A stretch of DNA of 64,000 nt, from contig JBAXQM010000009.1 of NCBI GenBank assembly GCA_037131735.1, forward strand, positions 1 to 64,000, in the 5' to 3' direction. Positions 25,342 through 33,934 of this stretch are shown piece by piece. A model generated the notes under the pieces. It was not told the DNA's origin, did not search any database, and saw only the letters and a program-made list of their open reading frames with translations. The stretch's first letter is position 1; every line of letters begins with the position of its first letter. The stretch is from CAIUPE01 sp037131735 (GTDB taxonomy: Bacteria > Pseudomonadota > Alphaproteobacteria > Rhizobiales > Beijerinckiaceae). The translations under genes were made by a program, and so were the position numbers.

Positions 25342-25677
25342 TTATTTCCTTCCGATAGCAATTTTGAGGAGACCAAGACTTTTCACATAGAGCGTCGAAG
25401 CGAGCTGATAATCGAGTTGGACTTCACCAAGCTTTGCCATTTCATCTTCGAGCGAAACGGGTGCCCCTGTCGGCCTTGTTTCAAACATGCGGGGTTTTGA
25501 CGATTGTCCTGACGCGTCAGTCACGGTTAAATTCACCGCACGAGGCGAAAAGGGTTCGAGATCTGCCGGTTTAAATCCTGGCGTATTGGCATTGGCCACA
25601 TTGCGGGCAAGAACCGTCTGCCGCGACCCCAACCAGGCCAAGCGATCCTTAAGAGTTGAGAGTAATCCGCTGTCCAT
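25342..25677 (-). CDS. flgB: Flagellar proximal rod protein FlgB
   Basis: 111-residue rod subunit and first gene of the flgB-flgC-fliE-fliQ-fliR-flhB-cckA unit. The rod motif LARNVANANTPGFKPADLEPF is at about residues 24-44. The C-terminal helix is short and ends LKIAIGRK. It is divergent from fliO, sharing a 172-base intergenic region. Confidence 0.94.
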   Translation of the reverse strand: MDSGLLSTLKDRLAWLGSRQTVLARNVANANTPGFKPADLEPFSPRAVNLTVTDASGQSSKPRMFETRPTGAPVSLEDEMAKLGEVQLDYQLASTLYVKSLGLLKIAIGRK

Positions 25678-25732
25678 CCGCTTTCAGCCTCAAACGATCC
25701 GAGTTTTCGTTTTTGAAGCTTCAATTATTATG

Positions 25733-25747
25733 GTAAATAATCCGTAA
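25733..25747 (-). promoter_or_regulatory. Degenerate CtrA-type box between flgB and fliO
   Basis: GTAA-N7-GTAA on the plus strand reads TTAC-N7-TTAC toward flgB. It matches the CtrA consensus TTAA-N7-TTAA at six of eight positions with exact spacing, 56 bases upstream of flgB. Alone it is weak; two better boxes elsewhere in the locus give it some support. Confidence 0.35.
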
Positions 25748-25849
25748 AGAATGGATTGAGCCGAGCTCGATTCGGCCTTCGCCGCTGCCCCCTTTCCACA
25801 ATTAACGGGCGGTCTTTCGGCGCGGGCGTTCAACAAGAAGGTTTGGTGG

Positions 25850-26641
25850 ATGAATTCGCTTTTCGGGCTCCAGCTCCCGCAACCCTATCTCTATGTGCTG
25901 GCTTTGGCGGGAATTCTCGCCTTGCTGGCGCTTTTTGCATTCATTCTCCGCCGCGTCGTTCAAACATCGCGGGGGGTGGACGGATCCGGACGTGGGCGCC
26001 AACCTCGCTTGGGAATTGTGGATACATTCAGCGTCGACCGCCAGCGCCAACTGATGATTGTTCGCCGCGATTCGGTTGAACACCTCATTTTGGTCGGTGG
26101 TAACTCGGATGTCGTCATTGAAACCAATATTGTCCGCTCAAATGCGGCAGGACAACGAGAAACGCCTAATCTGGCCAAACTACCCCCGCAAGCGGTGTCG
26201 GTTTCCTCAACAACGCCGGAATTACCCTCGGTGCAGTCTCCGCTTCCCAAAGTGCCGCTAGCTCCGGTCGCGCCAATCACGGCGACAAGCCGCCCTGCCT
26301 TCAGCACTCGCGGTGAAGACACCGATATTCGCCCTTCGGATTTTGCCGAAATTGCTCGCCATTTCGAAAGACCGGCCGATCTAAGAGGTGTTGATCTGCC
26401 CCTCACCGCCGAGCACACCTTGCCGCCCGTCTCCCAAGACCCGTTCGGACAACAATTCGGTAGACAGGCACCATTGACCGCTACTCACGATCCCTACACG
26501 CCGCAGTTAAAAGACGGCGATGATGAAGAGATGCGCGCAGAAAATGACCCGCTCTCCGCCCCCATTATTCCTATCAGGGACGAGTTGACGCCAACCGAGG
26601 GATTGCGCCGCCTTCTGGGCCGCAATCGCGACACGCCGTAA
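25850..26641 (+). CDS. fliO: FliO/MopB-family flagellar biosynthesis protein with long C-terminal extension
   Basis: 263 residues. One membrane segment (about 13-35) is followed by the short cytoplasmic FliO domain (about 48-95: RLGIVDTFSVDRQRQLMIVRRDSVEHLILVGG region). FliO helps assemble the FliP ring of the export gate. The remainder is a Pro/Thr/Ala-rich, probably disordered extension ending in a short helix (EGLRRLLGRN). GAAGG lies 8 bases upstream of the ATG. It is followed by fliP after 89 bases, consistent with the FliO-FliP functional pair. Confidence 0.78.
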   Translation: MNSLFGLQLPQPYLYVLALAGILALLALFAFILRRVVQTSRGVDGSGRGRQPRLGIVDTFSVDRQRQLMIVRRDSVEHLILVGGNSDVVIETNIVRSNAAGQRETPNLAKLPPQAVSVSSTTPELPSVQSPLPKVPLAPVAPITATSRPAFSTRGEDTDIRPSDFAEIARHFERPADLRGVDLPLTAEHTLPPVSQDPFGQQFGRQAPLTATHDPYTPQLKDGDDEEMRAENDPLSAPIIPIRDELTPTEGLRRLLGRNRDTP

Positions 26642-26677
26642 CGGAAGCTGTCCACAACCAATATTCCGTTAGGTCAC

Positions 26678-26692
26678 TTAATTTAAGGCTAA
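26678..26692 (+). promoter_or_regulatory. Candidate CtrA box upstream of fliP
   Basis: TTAA-N7-CTAA matches the CtrA consensus TTAA-N7-TTAA at seven of eight positions. It ends 38 bases before the fliP ATG, in the fliO-fliP gap, where it could overlap a promoter. Confidence 0.5.
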
Positions 26693-26730
26693 GCTCTGGC
26701 GTTTAAACGGGCCTTGCCTAAGTTCCGCGC

Positions 26731-27477
26731 ATGGAAAAAAGGTCCCTTGGCTTGAGTCGTGTATGGAGCGCGGGTGTGATTCTGCCCGTTCTCACCACTG
26801 AAACCTTTGCTCAAACCCTATCGCTTGATCTGGGAACGACCGGCGGAACAACTGAGCGGGCCCTTCAACTCATTGCGCTGATCACGGTCCTCTCCATCGC
26901 GCCCGCCATTTTAATCATGGTGACATCCTTCACCCGGATCGTGGTGGTCTTATCCCTCTTACGCTCGGCAATTGGCACACAGTCGGCACCACCCAATACA
27001 GTGGTTGTAAGCCTCGCTTTGTTTCTGACCAGCTTTATCATGGCGCCGACGATCAAAGAAATTTACGCCAATTCAGTAACGCCCCTTGTTCAAGGCCAAA
27101 TTGCTGCGGAAGTCGCTTTTGAAAGAGCGACGGGACCCATTCGCACTTTTATGCTTACGCATGTGAGAGAAAAAGATCTTGAACTCTTTCTCGATATGTC
27201 CGGCGAGCCACGCCCCCAGTCACCTGAAGTCACACCGCTCACCGCTCTCACACCCGCCTTTATGATCTCTGAATTGCGGCGCGCATTTGAAATCGGCTTT
27301 CTCTTATTCATGCCCTTTCTGATCATTGATCTGGCTGTGGCATCAATCTTAATGGCGGTCGGCATGATGATGCTTCCGCCAACAACCGTCTCTCTGCCGT
27401 TCAAGCTTATCTTCTTTGTGCTTGTCGATGGCTGGAGTCTTGTTGCCGGCTCCCTTGTAAAGAGTTACGGGCTATGA
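26731..27477 (+). CDS. fliP: Flagellar export gate protein FliP
   Basis: Core export gate subunit. 248 residues with a cleavable signal peptide (about 1-28, ending ETFAQ) and the family signatures MVTSFTRIVVVLSLLRSAIG and MISELRRAFEIGFLLFMPFLIIDLAVASIL. Further downstream is MMMLPPTTVSLPFKLIFFVLVDGWSL. It is separated from its partners fliQ and fliR, which are on the opposite strand. It converges with the 1107-residue repeat protein gene, with a 4-base gap between stops. Confidence 0.96.
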   Translation: MEKRSLGLSRVWSAGVILPVLTTETFAQTLSLDLGTTGGTTERALQLIALITVLSIAPAILIMVTSFTRIVVVLSLLRSAIGTQSAPPNTVVVSLALFLTSFIMAPTIKEIYANSVTPLVQGQIAAEVAFERATGPIRTFMLTHVREKDLELFLDMSGEPRPQSPEVTPLTALTPAFMISELRRAFEIGFLLFMPFLIIDLAVASILMAVGMMMLPPTTVSLPFKLIFFVLVDGWSLVAGSLVKSYGL

Positions 27478-27481
27478 GCGC

Positions 27482-30400
27482 TTAACCGGGCGACTGTGTT
27501 TGCTTTATGTCAGATGCCGCATCAGAAGCTGCTTTAGTCTCTTTATCAATATATCGTTTGCGATAAGACTGAAGGAATTGGTCAAGCATCTTTGCGTTTG
27601 AAACCGTATCAGCAAGCGCCGCAGCGACGACATCGCGAGATGACGCTAGCGTCGTTAACAAACGAAAGGCGGGCGCATTAGGCGTTGACTCCAATCTCTT
27701 TAAGTAGCGATTTCTAATCCGTTCAATACCAAAAGGATCATTGGCCAAAACATAAGAGATAGCCGATCTTAACAATAATGCAGAATCATCCTGCACCATG
27801 GGCCCGTCATCGCGCCATGAGCCCGATAGTGCAATTTCATAGGCGTTAGCGGCCATCAAATATGATTTTGCTTTCCAATAGATATCGCCACGCAACCGAG
27901 ATGCCTCACGATCATCAAGCCCTTCTAAAAGATCAATCGCCGCCTGAATTTCAGAGAGTTCAGCGCGCGCACTCGCTTCAATCAATCGTCGGGCACGACG
28001 CGTCTCTTCATCAAGGCCGCCCGATCTTGTATCAGCAATTGCTCTAATGGCTTCAATGGGCTTCTTATCGCGTAGATAGAGCTCCGCTAACTCAAGCGCT
28101 GCAATGGGCTTCTGAATGGGCGGTAGCCGAAAAGATATCTGATATTTAAGAAGATCCGTTGCTTGCGGAATGAGATCAAGATCAACAAGTCTCTCAATGA
28201 GTTTTGACGTTAACTCATCTCCGCGCCGCCCTACCGGCATAAATTCACGAAAATCTAAGAAGAGCGCAACCGTTTCAAAAGAATCAATTTTGTCGTTGCC
28301 CTCACCTGACAACAATCCATCAAATCGAAGAGCAAAATCTTCCAAAAGTGGACGAACACCGTCAATTTCAACATAGATGCGGTTTAAACGCTGCGCCGCT
28401 GTGAAGGCAGATTTCCAATCTTTCGCTGAAATCGCCGCGCGCGCTTGGGTCATCAACATCCGCGCTTCAAAGGGATCGCCACGCCAGATCGTCGTGAGCG
28501 TTTGAATAATCTTGACCGCCTCCTCCGGAGGGAGACGACCTTCTTTCAAATCAACCGCAGCTTTATAGAATCGCGCTTTGACTTCCGTGTTCGTGTCCTT
28601 CGACGACGATAAATGATCATAAACGGGCCGCGCATCAACGCTGTTTCCCGTGATGTCATCAAGGCGGGCATGGTACAGGGAAAGCCGATCCGGAATGGCT
28701 TCCGGATATCCTTCAATAAGCGCATTCAAAAGCTGCGTCGCTATGCCCGTCGATTCAATTTCCAAAGCAGATTGAAGCATTTGCATCCGGAAAATGCGTC
28801 TAAGAGTCTCGGGATAAAGACCAAGTATAGCGGCCGATCGCCGATATGAGGCGACCGCATCGATGTCATGACCTTCCATGGAATCGAGATATGACCGCCA
28901 AAGATTGGCTTCATCCTGTTTGGCAAGCATGGGATCAGACAAAGTCGCGCGCGCAACAGAAACAGCGCCTGAAAGCGCCTGATAGATTGCCAATTCAAGA
29001 CGATCTCGTGGTGAGGGTTGCTCAATACCGTTTAATTCAAGAGCAAGGGAATATGCAGCAGCCGCTTCAGGAAAAAGACTATGCGCTGCGAGAAAACGCG
29101 CCAGCGTCAATCGATGTTGAAAGCGATTGGCCTCAGGCGCATCGGCAATTGTAGCCGTCAAAAAATTCCGGCGGGATACAAAATCGGCAGTTTCGTCACG
29201 CTCCCATCTCGCGCGACTGATGACACTCAAACCATTACGGCCATAGGCTCCCGCATCGACCTCCGACAATCCCGAAAGAGCGAGTCCCATCGGACGTTTG
29301 ATGGAAAGAAGTCCATTATCAAGAGTAACATCGAGATCATCTGCTAAGGGAACAAGCGCCAGACCCTGCGCTGATTGAAGAAGCGTCACTTCAGGAAAAT
29401 GGCGTATTTGAGAGGATCCATGTCCCAGTGACGTTGTGGGAACGACAATGATGCGATCGCCAAAATCGGGGTCATCAATGATATGAGCGGTACTGGCCTC
29501 AGCCATAAGGCCTAAAAGCTGGGCATGACCCTTTTCATCCCGCTGTGGCAAAATCTCTATGTTTGATTTTGATCTGACCGGAGCCGTTGAAAAGGATAGC
29601 GCAATACGATTTTCGTTTCTCGTCTCCATAAGCGGAAAACGCTGATGATCATCATCAAATCGGATGACAAACAATTTCCCCGATCTAAACGACTTTATCC
29701 TCGCAATACCCTTTGCAGCCTCTAACAATCCATTCATATCGGGATCGATATCGGTTTCAATTGCAAAAAAATGCGATTTCGCTCGCGAAAAAGTTGCTAG
29801 TGGCAGGGCATTAGGTGATGTCAGGATCAAGCGTGGCCCATCGAGGCCAGAAAGAAGTGTGAGTGAAAACCCCGTTGAGATTTGAGGCAAATCACTCACG
29901 ATGTCCGCTTTATCTTGAGATTGTTGAGACCCTGCTGGCGCTGATGTGTCTAGAGGTACGGTGGAGAACGCAACGCGTGCCGATTCAAGACTGCCGGAGC
30001 GGTGGAAGATTGCATCAATAATAGCAGCGCCGTCCTCAATGCGCGCATCGGGGGTCACACCATTCTCAATCTGAACTCGTAACAGCATTTTTCCATCGCG
30101 CTTTTCAAAATCGGTCGATTTGAAGCCAACAGGCAAATCAGCTCTTAAGCGCGCGAGATCGAGATCATAGTCACCCAAAAATTCGAGTTCGATGATTTGG
30201 TCCTTACGATTAACGCGAAAGGCCGCTGGCGCAGCGCCCCGAATAATTAGTCGAGAAAGCTTATTGGACGTCGCGGTATCAACCAGAAGCGTCCGCGACG
30301 GCATGTCCTCTCGCTTTGCCGAATCCGCCGCGCGCGCCTTACGCGAAAGCTCACGAATAACATCGGTCGGAAGTGCAGGAGGCGTGCCCTTCCAGTTTTC

Positions 30401-30805
30401 CGGAAGCAAATCAAAATAGAGCTCATTTCCCGCTTCCGTCAGATTGGGGCGTGCGGCTTTGGCAAGACCTAAGCGAAGGGCCTTTCGATCCGGATCAAGG
30501 CGCGCCGCCGAAATCCAATTCGGAAGATCAATCGTTAATCGATCAGTCGAGATGTCGATTGGCCGATCAAAGGATAAAACAATCACCCCGCGCGAGACCG
30601 AGCTCGATATCTCCGGATATTGGCTAAAGGAAAAAATCACGCGCCCATAGTCTTTGGCATCGATCGCCCGTGCAGTGACTTGAACGGGCGTCTCGGCAGC
30701 TCGGCTTTCGCCAACGCAGCAAAACAACCCGAAAAGCGTCAAAAACAGCGCAAAACAGATGCGCTCATAACGCAACCCCGGCAGGAGGACGGAAAAACGG
30801 CCCAT
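27482..30805 (-). CDS. Large exported helical-repeat (TPR-like) protein of the flagellar locus
   Basis: 1107 residues with a signal peptide (about 12-37, ending SRAAE), so it is likely periplasmic. The N-terminal half (about 40-560) is rich in beta-strand-like segments (GRVIFSFSQYPEIS, RLTIDLPNWISAAR, LYFDLLPENWKG). The C-terminal half (about 600-1080) is a string of helical pairs resembling TPRs (HSLFPEAAAAYSLALELNG, KSYLMAANAYEIALSG). I recognise no enzyme motif. It is the last gene of the fliL-fliM-DUF6468-motE unit (61 bases after the motE-like stop), so a flagellar or motor-associated role is inferred. It may be an analogue of rhizobial MotC, the client of MotE, but I see no clear sequence match. 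Confidence 0.7.
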   Translation of the reverse strand: MGRFSVLLPGLRYERICFALFLTLFGLFCCVGESRAAETPVQVTARAIDAKDYGRVIFSFSQYPEISSSVSRGVIVLSFDRPIDISTDRLTIDLPNWISAARLDPDRKALRLGLAKAARPNLTEAGNELYFDLLPENWKGTPPALPTDVIRELSRKARAADSAKREDMPSRTLLVDTATSNKLSRLIIRGAAPAAFRVNRKDQIIELEFLGDYDLDLARLRADLPVGFKSTDFEKRDGKMLLRVQIENGVTPDARIEDGAAIIDAIFHRSGSLESARVAFSTVPLDTSAPAGSQQSQDKADIVSDLPQISTGFSLTLLSGLDGPRLILTSPNALPLATFSRAKSHFFAIETDIDPDMNGLLEAAKGIARIKSFRSGKLFVIRFDDDHQRFPLMETRNENRIALSFSTAPVRSKSNIEILPQRDEKGHAQLLGLMAEASTAHIIDDPDFGDRIIVVPTTSLGHGSSQIRHFPEVTLLQSAQGLALVPLADDLDVTLDNGLLSIKRPMGLALSGLSEVDAGAYGRNGLSVISRARWERDETADFVSRRNFLTATIADAPEANRFQHRLTLARFLAAHSLFPEAAAAYSLALELNGIEQPSPRDRLELAIYQALSGAVSVARATLSDPMLAKQDEANLWRSYLDSMEGHDIDAVASYRRSAAILGLYPETLRRIFRMQMLQSALEIESTGIATQLLNALIEGYPEAIPDRLSLYHARLDDITGNSVDARPVYDHLSSSKDTNTEVKARFYKAAVDLKEGRLPPEEAVKIIQTLTTIWRGDPFEARMLMTQARAAISAKDWKSAFTAAQRLNRIYVEIDGVRPLLEDFALRFDGLLSGEGNDKIDSFETVALFLDFREFMPVGRRGDELTSKLIERLVDLDLIPQATDLLKYQISFRLPPIQKPIAALELAELYLRDKKPIEAIRAIADTRSGGLDEETRRARRLIEASARAELSEIQAAIDLLEGLDDREASRLRGDIYWKAKSYLMAANAYEIALSGSWRDDGPMVQDDSALLLRSAISYVLANDPFGIERIRNRYLKRLESTPNAPAFRLLTTLASSRDVVAAALADTVSNAKMLDQFLQSYRKRYIDKETKAASDAASDIKQTQSPG

Positions 30806-30866
30806 TAACAGCTCACCAAAAAATATCTAACGTTACGTCAATTAAGCTAAATTCTTTAAGGAAGAG

Positions 30867-31736
30867 CTAGCGCGCGGGAACCGGAAGGTCCGGCAATTCC
30901 GGAAGAGAATTTGTGATTTGAGCCGCGCTGCGCTGAAATGTTACCGGTGCCATACCCACTGTGAGCTTGCCCGCCATGACGGGGTCGAGTTGCGCCAATA
31001 TTTCCGAAAGCTTCCGGGGGTTCATGGCCTGCGCAATTGGCAACAAATCAGCGAGCTGGAGTTTCTCGAAGATTTTTGCTGCCTCTTTCGGCTTCATCGT
31101 CTCATACATCGTCACAAGAGGTTTAATCGTTACTTGTTCATTTTTTTTGGCTTCAAGTGTCGTTTTCAATTCGCTGTCAGCCGCTTTCAATTCCGCAATT
31201 CTTTGCTCAAGGCGCTGCTCGGCCGCTGCCAATAAAGCCTCACGTTCACTGAGTGCTTTCTCCTTTTCATCGATTTGTTGACGACGAGCGGCAAGTCTCT
31301 CGAGCAGTGTTTTCTCACCCGTTATAGTTTCGGGGACAGAGATGTTATCTGGAGCGGCAGCTGAGGAAGATGCCCCCTTGGCTGCTTCGCCGGCTTTTTC
31401 AGTTGTCCCTTTGGGGGGCTCAACGGGCTTTTCTGTTCCGCCCTTTGCTTGCTCAGTCTTAGCGGCTTCGGCATTTCCCGCTTCGGTCTTTTGTTCCGCG
31501 TTTGCAGGCGCTTGCGGCTTTTTGGCCTCAGGTGTTGACCCCGTGATGATATCGACAGACCGTTCATGAGATGGCAGCCGCTTCTCAAAAGATCGAGAAA
31601 TATTGTCAGCTAGACTATTTGTTTGAGCCGTCGAGAGCTGATCAGGCCAATATGGTTGAATGACGCGAATAGCTAACATTACACCCAAGGCACCCACGCC
31701 CCATAACATCGGATTAAAGGAAAGAGCCGGTTTCAT
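30867..31736 (-). CDS. motE: MotE-like flagellar protein (MgtE-N-type domain)
   Basis: 289 residues: an N-terminal membrane anchor or uncleaved signal (about 8-26), a Lys/Glu/Ala-rich linker (60-135), a coiled coil (about 140-200, RRQQIDEKEKALSEREALLAAAEQRLEQRIAEL), and an MgtE-N-like helical domain (about 205-265, YETMKPKEAAKIFEKL, PRKLSEILAQLDP). This matches MotE-type proteins, described in rhizobia as periplasmic chaperones that stabilise the motor protein MotC. Its ATG overlaps the DUF6468 stop (ATGA). The symbol rests on domain order and context, not on an alignment. Confidence 0.68.
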   Translation of the reverse strand: MKPALSFNPMLWGVGALGVMLAIRVIQPYWPDQLSTAQTNSLADNISRSFEKRLPSHERSVDIITGSTPEAKKPQAPANAEQKTEAGNAEAAKTEQAKGGTEKPVEPPKGTTEKAGEAAKGASSSAAAPDNISVPETITGEKTLLERLAARRQQIDEKEKALSEREALLAAAEQRLEQRIAELKAADSELKTTLEAKKNEQVTIKPLVTMYETMKPKEAAKIFEKLQLADLLPIAQAMNPRKLSEILAQLDPVMAGKLTVGMAPVTFQRSAAQITNSLPELPDLPVPAR

Positions 31737-32101
31737 GATGTCGGACCGGCAAGCCTTAACTCTGCAAAATGACGTGCGAGATCAGAGGCCGACATATTGA
31801 CGTTTGGCATTTTGGGCTGCGCCTTAGGAACACTCTGTTCGGGGATGAAATCGCGCGTAGCCACCAAGGGCTCCGTAACCGCAGTAACCGATGCGGATTG
31901 CTTTTGCTGCGCATCATTTAGAGCTTGCTTGAGCGCAGTGACTGCCGATTGAGCCGCAAAAGTCGAGCGGGACACTTCCCCAATCAAATTCTTGAAAATG
32001 GCTTCCTGATTTCTGAATTGCCGAATGCGGCGTTCGAGAATGATGCAATAGATCAAAGTTATTGCGATCAAGATATCAGTACCCAGAGTGATTATATCCA
32101 T
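31733..32101 (-). CDS. DUF6468 membrane protein of the flagellar cluster
   Basis: 122 residues with one N-terminal membrane segment (about 5-24, LGTDILIAITLIYCIILERR) and a following helix (RIRQFRNQEAIFKNLIGEVSRSTFAAQSAVTALKQAL), the DUF6468 pattern. The tail is low-complexity. Function is unknown; family members occur in alphaproteobacterial flagellar clusters. It lies between fliM (24-base gap) and motE (4-base overlap), so it is almost certainly co-expressed with them. Confidence 0.8.
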   Translation of the reverse strand: MDIITLGTDILIAITLIYCIILERRIRQFRNQEAIFKNLIGEVSRSTFAAQSAVTALKQALNDAQQKQSASVTAVTEPLVATRDFIPEQSVPKAQPKMPNVNMSASDLARHFAELRLAGPTS

Positions 32102-32125
32102 CGAAATATCCTTTTCGAATCGTCG

Positions 32126-33169
32126 TTAGGATGCGGTGACCGGGCCCAACATACGTATGGCCATTTTAGGACCTGCTCGTCCGATCAATGCCTGCCCGAG
32201 AGCTTTATTGTGTGAACACACGCGTACGGGCGTTGTTTGAGAAATGCCGAGCGGCAACGTATCGCCAATTTGCAAGGCTTGAAGATGACGAAGGGAAAAA
32301 TGCACTTCAGCCAATACAAAATCGAGATCAATCATCGCGCCAGCGGCAATCGCGACAAGACGCTGACGCCAGGCATCATCATTCTCAGGCTTTAGTTCGA
32401 TGCGCGCGGGCAGAAATGCTTTTTCAAGCCGCGCCAAAACGTCACCCGTAAAAATAATCTCGGCGATCCCCTTACGTTTATCGATCTGAAATTTATAACG
32501 GAAGCGGACAGCTGAATCCGCATATTTGCCGAGGGCGAGATATCGCGGCTGCGTTTCAACACCTTTTGAGGTGAGCGCACTATCATAATGCGGCATTAAC
32601 CCGGGGCCAATGGCCGCCATAAGCGCTGCGGCAAAACCTTCAAATAGCTTCGTCTCAATAGGAGAGTAAGGACGGCCCCCTTCAGCTTGTGACGTATGAC
32701 TTTGGCCTCCGCCCAAAACGCAATCGAGATAAAGCGATGCACAGGAACGATCGACGAGAATTAACCCCGCGGGCGACCCACTCGACGTAAGAAGAGGCGA
32801 CATCAGTGACGGAATCGGCACATGTGCCAAAAGGCCTCCTAAGCGCGAATAAGAAACGTCTACAAAAGAAAAATCAGCTAAAATCGCTAACGCGTTGCGG
32901 ATCTCTCTCGTTGCGCCAAGTCCTATTTTTTCCCCTATCGGCCGAAGCGCCGATAAGATCCGATCAGGCGTTGCAACCGATTGCGCAAGTAGTTCTGTGC
33001 CCGGTGCTTCGATGACACCCTGATCATCAGCCATCAGGCGCTCAATCTCTTCAGCACCCAACAGACCTTCCTCTGCCTCAGCCACGCGTGAAGCAACGCT
33101 GTCATCCAGCATGGCATTCCAAGGATCGAGAAGCGTTTGGGATTGAGGCGCGGAGTCGAGATCGGTCAT
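32126..33169 (-). CDS. fliM: Flagellar motor switch protein FliM
   Basis: C-ring switch protein that binds CheY-P, FliG and FliN. 347 residues: the CheY-binding-like motif EEIERLM is at about 40-46, behind a roughly 35-residue N-terminal extension. The middle CheC-like domain follows (about 65-250: DFSFVDVSYSRLGGLLAHVP, YSPIETKLFEGFAAALMAAI), then a C-terminal SpoA domain (about 265-345: HFSLRHLQALQIGDTLPLGI). It overlaps the fliL stop by four bases. Confidence 0.9.
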   Translation of the reverse strand: MTDLDSAPQSQTLLDPWNAMLDDSVASRVAEAEEGLLGAEEIERLMADDQGVIEAPGTELLAQSVATPDRILSALRPIGEKIGLGATREIRNALAILADFSFVDVSYSRLGGLLAHVPIPSLMSPLLTSSGSPAGLILVDRSCASLYLDCVLGGGQSHTSQAEGGRPYSPIETKLFEGFAAALMAAIGPGLMPHYDSALTSKGVETQPRYLALGKYADSAVRFRYKFQIDKRKGIAEIIFTGDVLARLEKAFLPARIELKPENDDAWRQRLVAIAAGAMIDLDFVLAEVHFSLRHLQALQIGDTLPLGISQTTPVRVCSHNKALGQALIGRAGPKMAIRMLGPVTAS

Positions 33170-33672
33170 TGCAGCAAGAGTTCCTTGATCAAAACCGCAT
33201 CAACACGCTCGGGACTGACGGCAAGATTAACCCGGCGCAACAATTCTTCTTTCAAGCGGAATATGGCAGCCGAGCCTTGTAAATCGGCGGGCCGCAACTC
33301 GCGAAGATAAACTTGAAACATATCTTCAATACGGGGCTGCAAAGCCTGAAGAGCCGGAATCTTTTTCGTGTCAGCAACTTCAAGCATCACATGCAATTTC
33401 ATGAAGCGCTGGGGGCCAATATTTGGCTGCGCGGTATCGGCGGCCATACCGATCAGAAGTTCCTTGATTTCGAGGAAGCCCGTAACTTTCTTCTCTTCCT
33501 TATGCTCGGTTGCTGCAGGCTTTGGCGCTATAAAAAAGAAATACCCCCCTGCGCCGCCGCCCAAGAGTACGACAAGCCCGCCGATTATGATCAACATTTT
33601 GCTGTTTGATTTCGGCTTCTCGCCGCTTTTGTCTTTCGCGGAAGCGCCTGCATCCATCGTCGCATCGGTCAT
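33166..33672 (-). CDS. fliL: Flagellar basal body-associated protein FliL
   Basis: 168-residue single-pass inner-membrane protein around the stator units. A short Lys-rich cytoplasmic N-terminus precedes a membrane segment (about 26-48, LIIIGGLVVLLGGGAGGYFFF) and a periplasmic domain ending in the conserved LRRVNLAVSPERVDAVLIKELLLQ. It is the first gene of the fliL-fliM-DUF6468-motE-repeat-protein unit. A perfect CtrA box lies 62 bases upstream. Confidence 0.92.
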   Translation of the reverse strand: MTDATMDAGASAKDKSGEKPKSNSKMLIIIGGLVVLLGGGAGGYFFFIAPKPAATEHKEEKKVTGFLEIKELLIGMAADTAQPNIGPQRFMKLHVMLEVADTKKIPALQALQPRIEDMFQVYLRELRPADLQGSAAIFRLKEELLRRVNLAVSPERVDAVLIKELLLQ

Positions 33673-33693
33673 GAGAGTCGCTGCCTTCGTATT

Positions 33694-33810
33694 TGCCGTA
33701 ACGTAATATTGCGCATTCTTTGAAGAATTGTGGTTAAGGGAGAGTTAATAATCTTCCTCATGACGGCAAAACTGACCGCATCCAAAGGTGCATTGATGCC
33801 GTAACGTCAT
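33694..33810. repeat. Two 14-base direct repeats flanking the CtrA box
   Basis: TGCCGTAACGTAAT at 33694-33707 and TGCCGTAACGTCAT at 33797-33810 differ at one position and lie 103 bases apart, one on each side of the CtrA box. They could be sites for a second regulator of the divergent fliL and flgF units. The regulator is unknown. Confidence 0.4.
33734..33748. promoter_or_regulatory. CtrA-binding box between fliL and flgF
   Basis: TTAA-N7-TTAA, an exact match to the CtrA consensus, sits in the 262-base divergent intergenic region. It is 62 bases upstream of fliL and 186 bases upstream of the flgF GTG. CtrA is the output regulator of the CckA phosphorelay, and cckA is in the same locus. Confidence 0.7.
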
Positions 33811-33934
33811 TCATGCCCAATCACTCTCTACAAAATAACAAATTGAAATGATTGGATTTTAATGAATTTACGCAAATGGCATGCCCTATGCACTTGCCCT
33901 TACGGAATTAATTGACCTGAGAAGGATTTCATCC

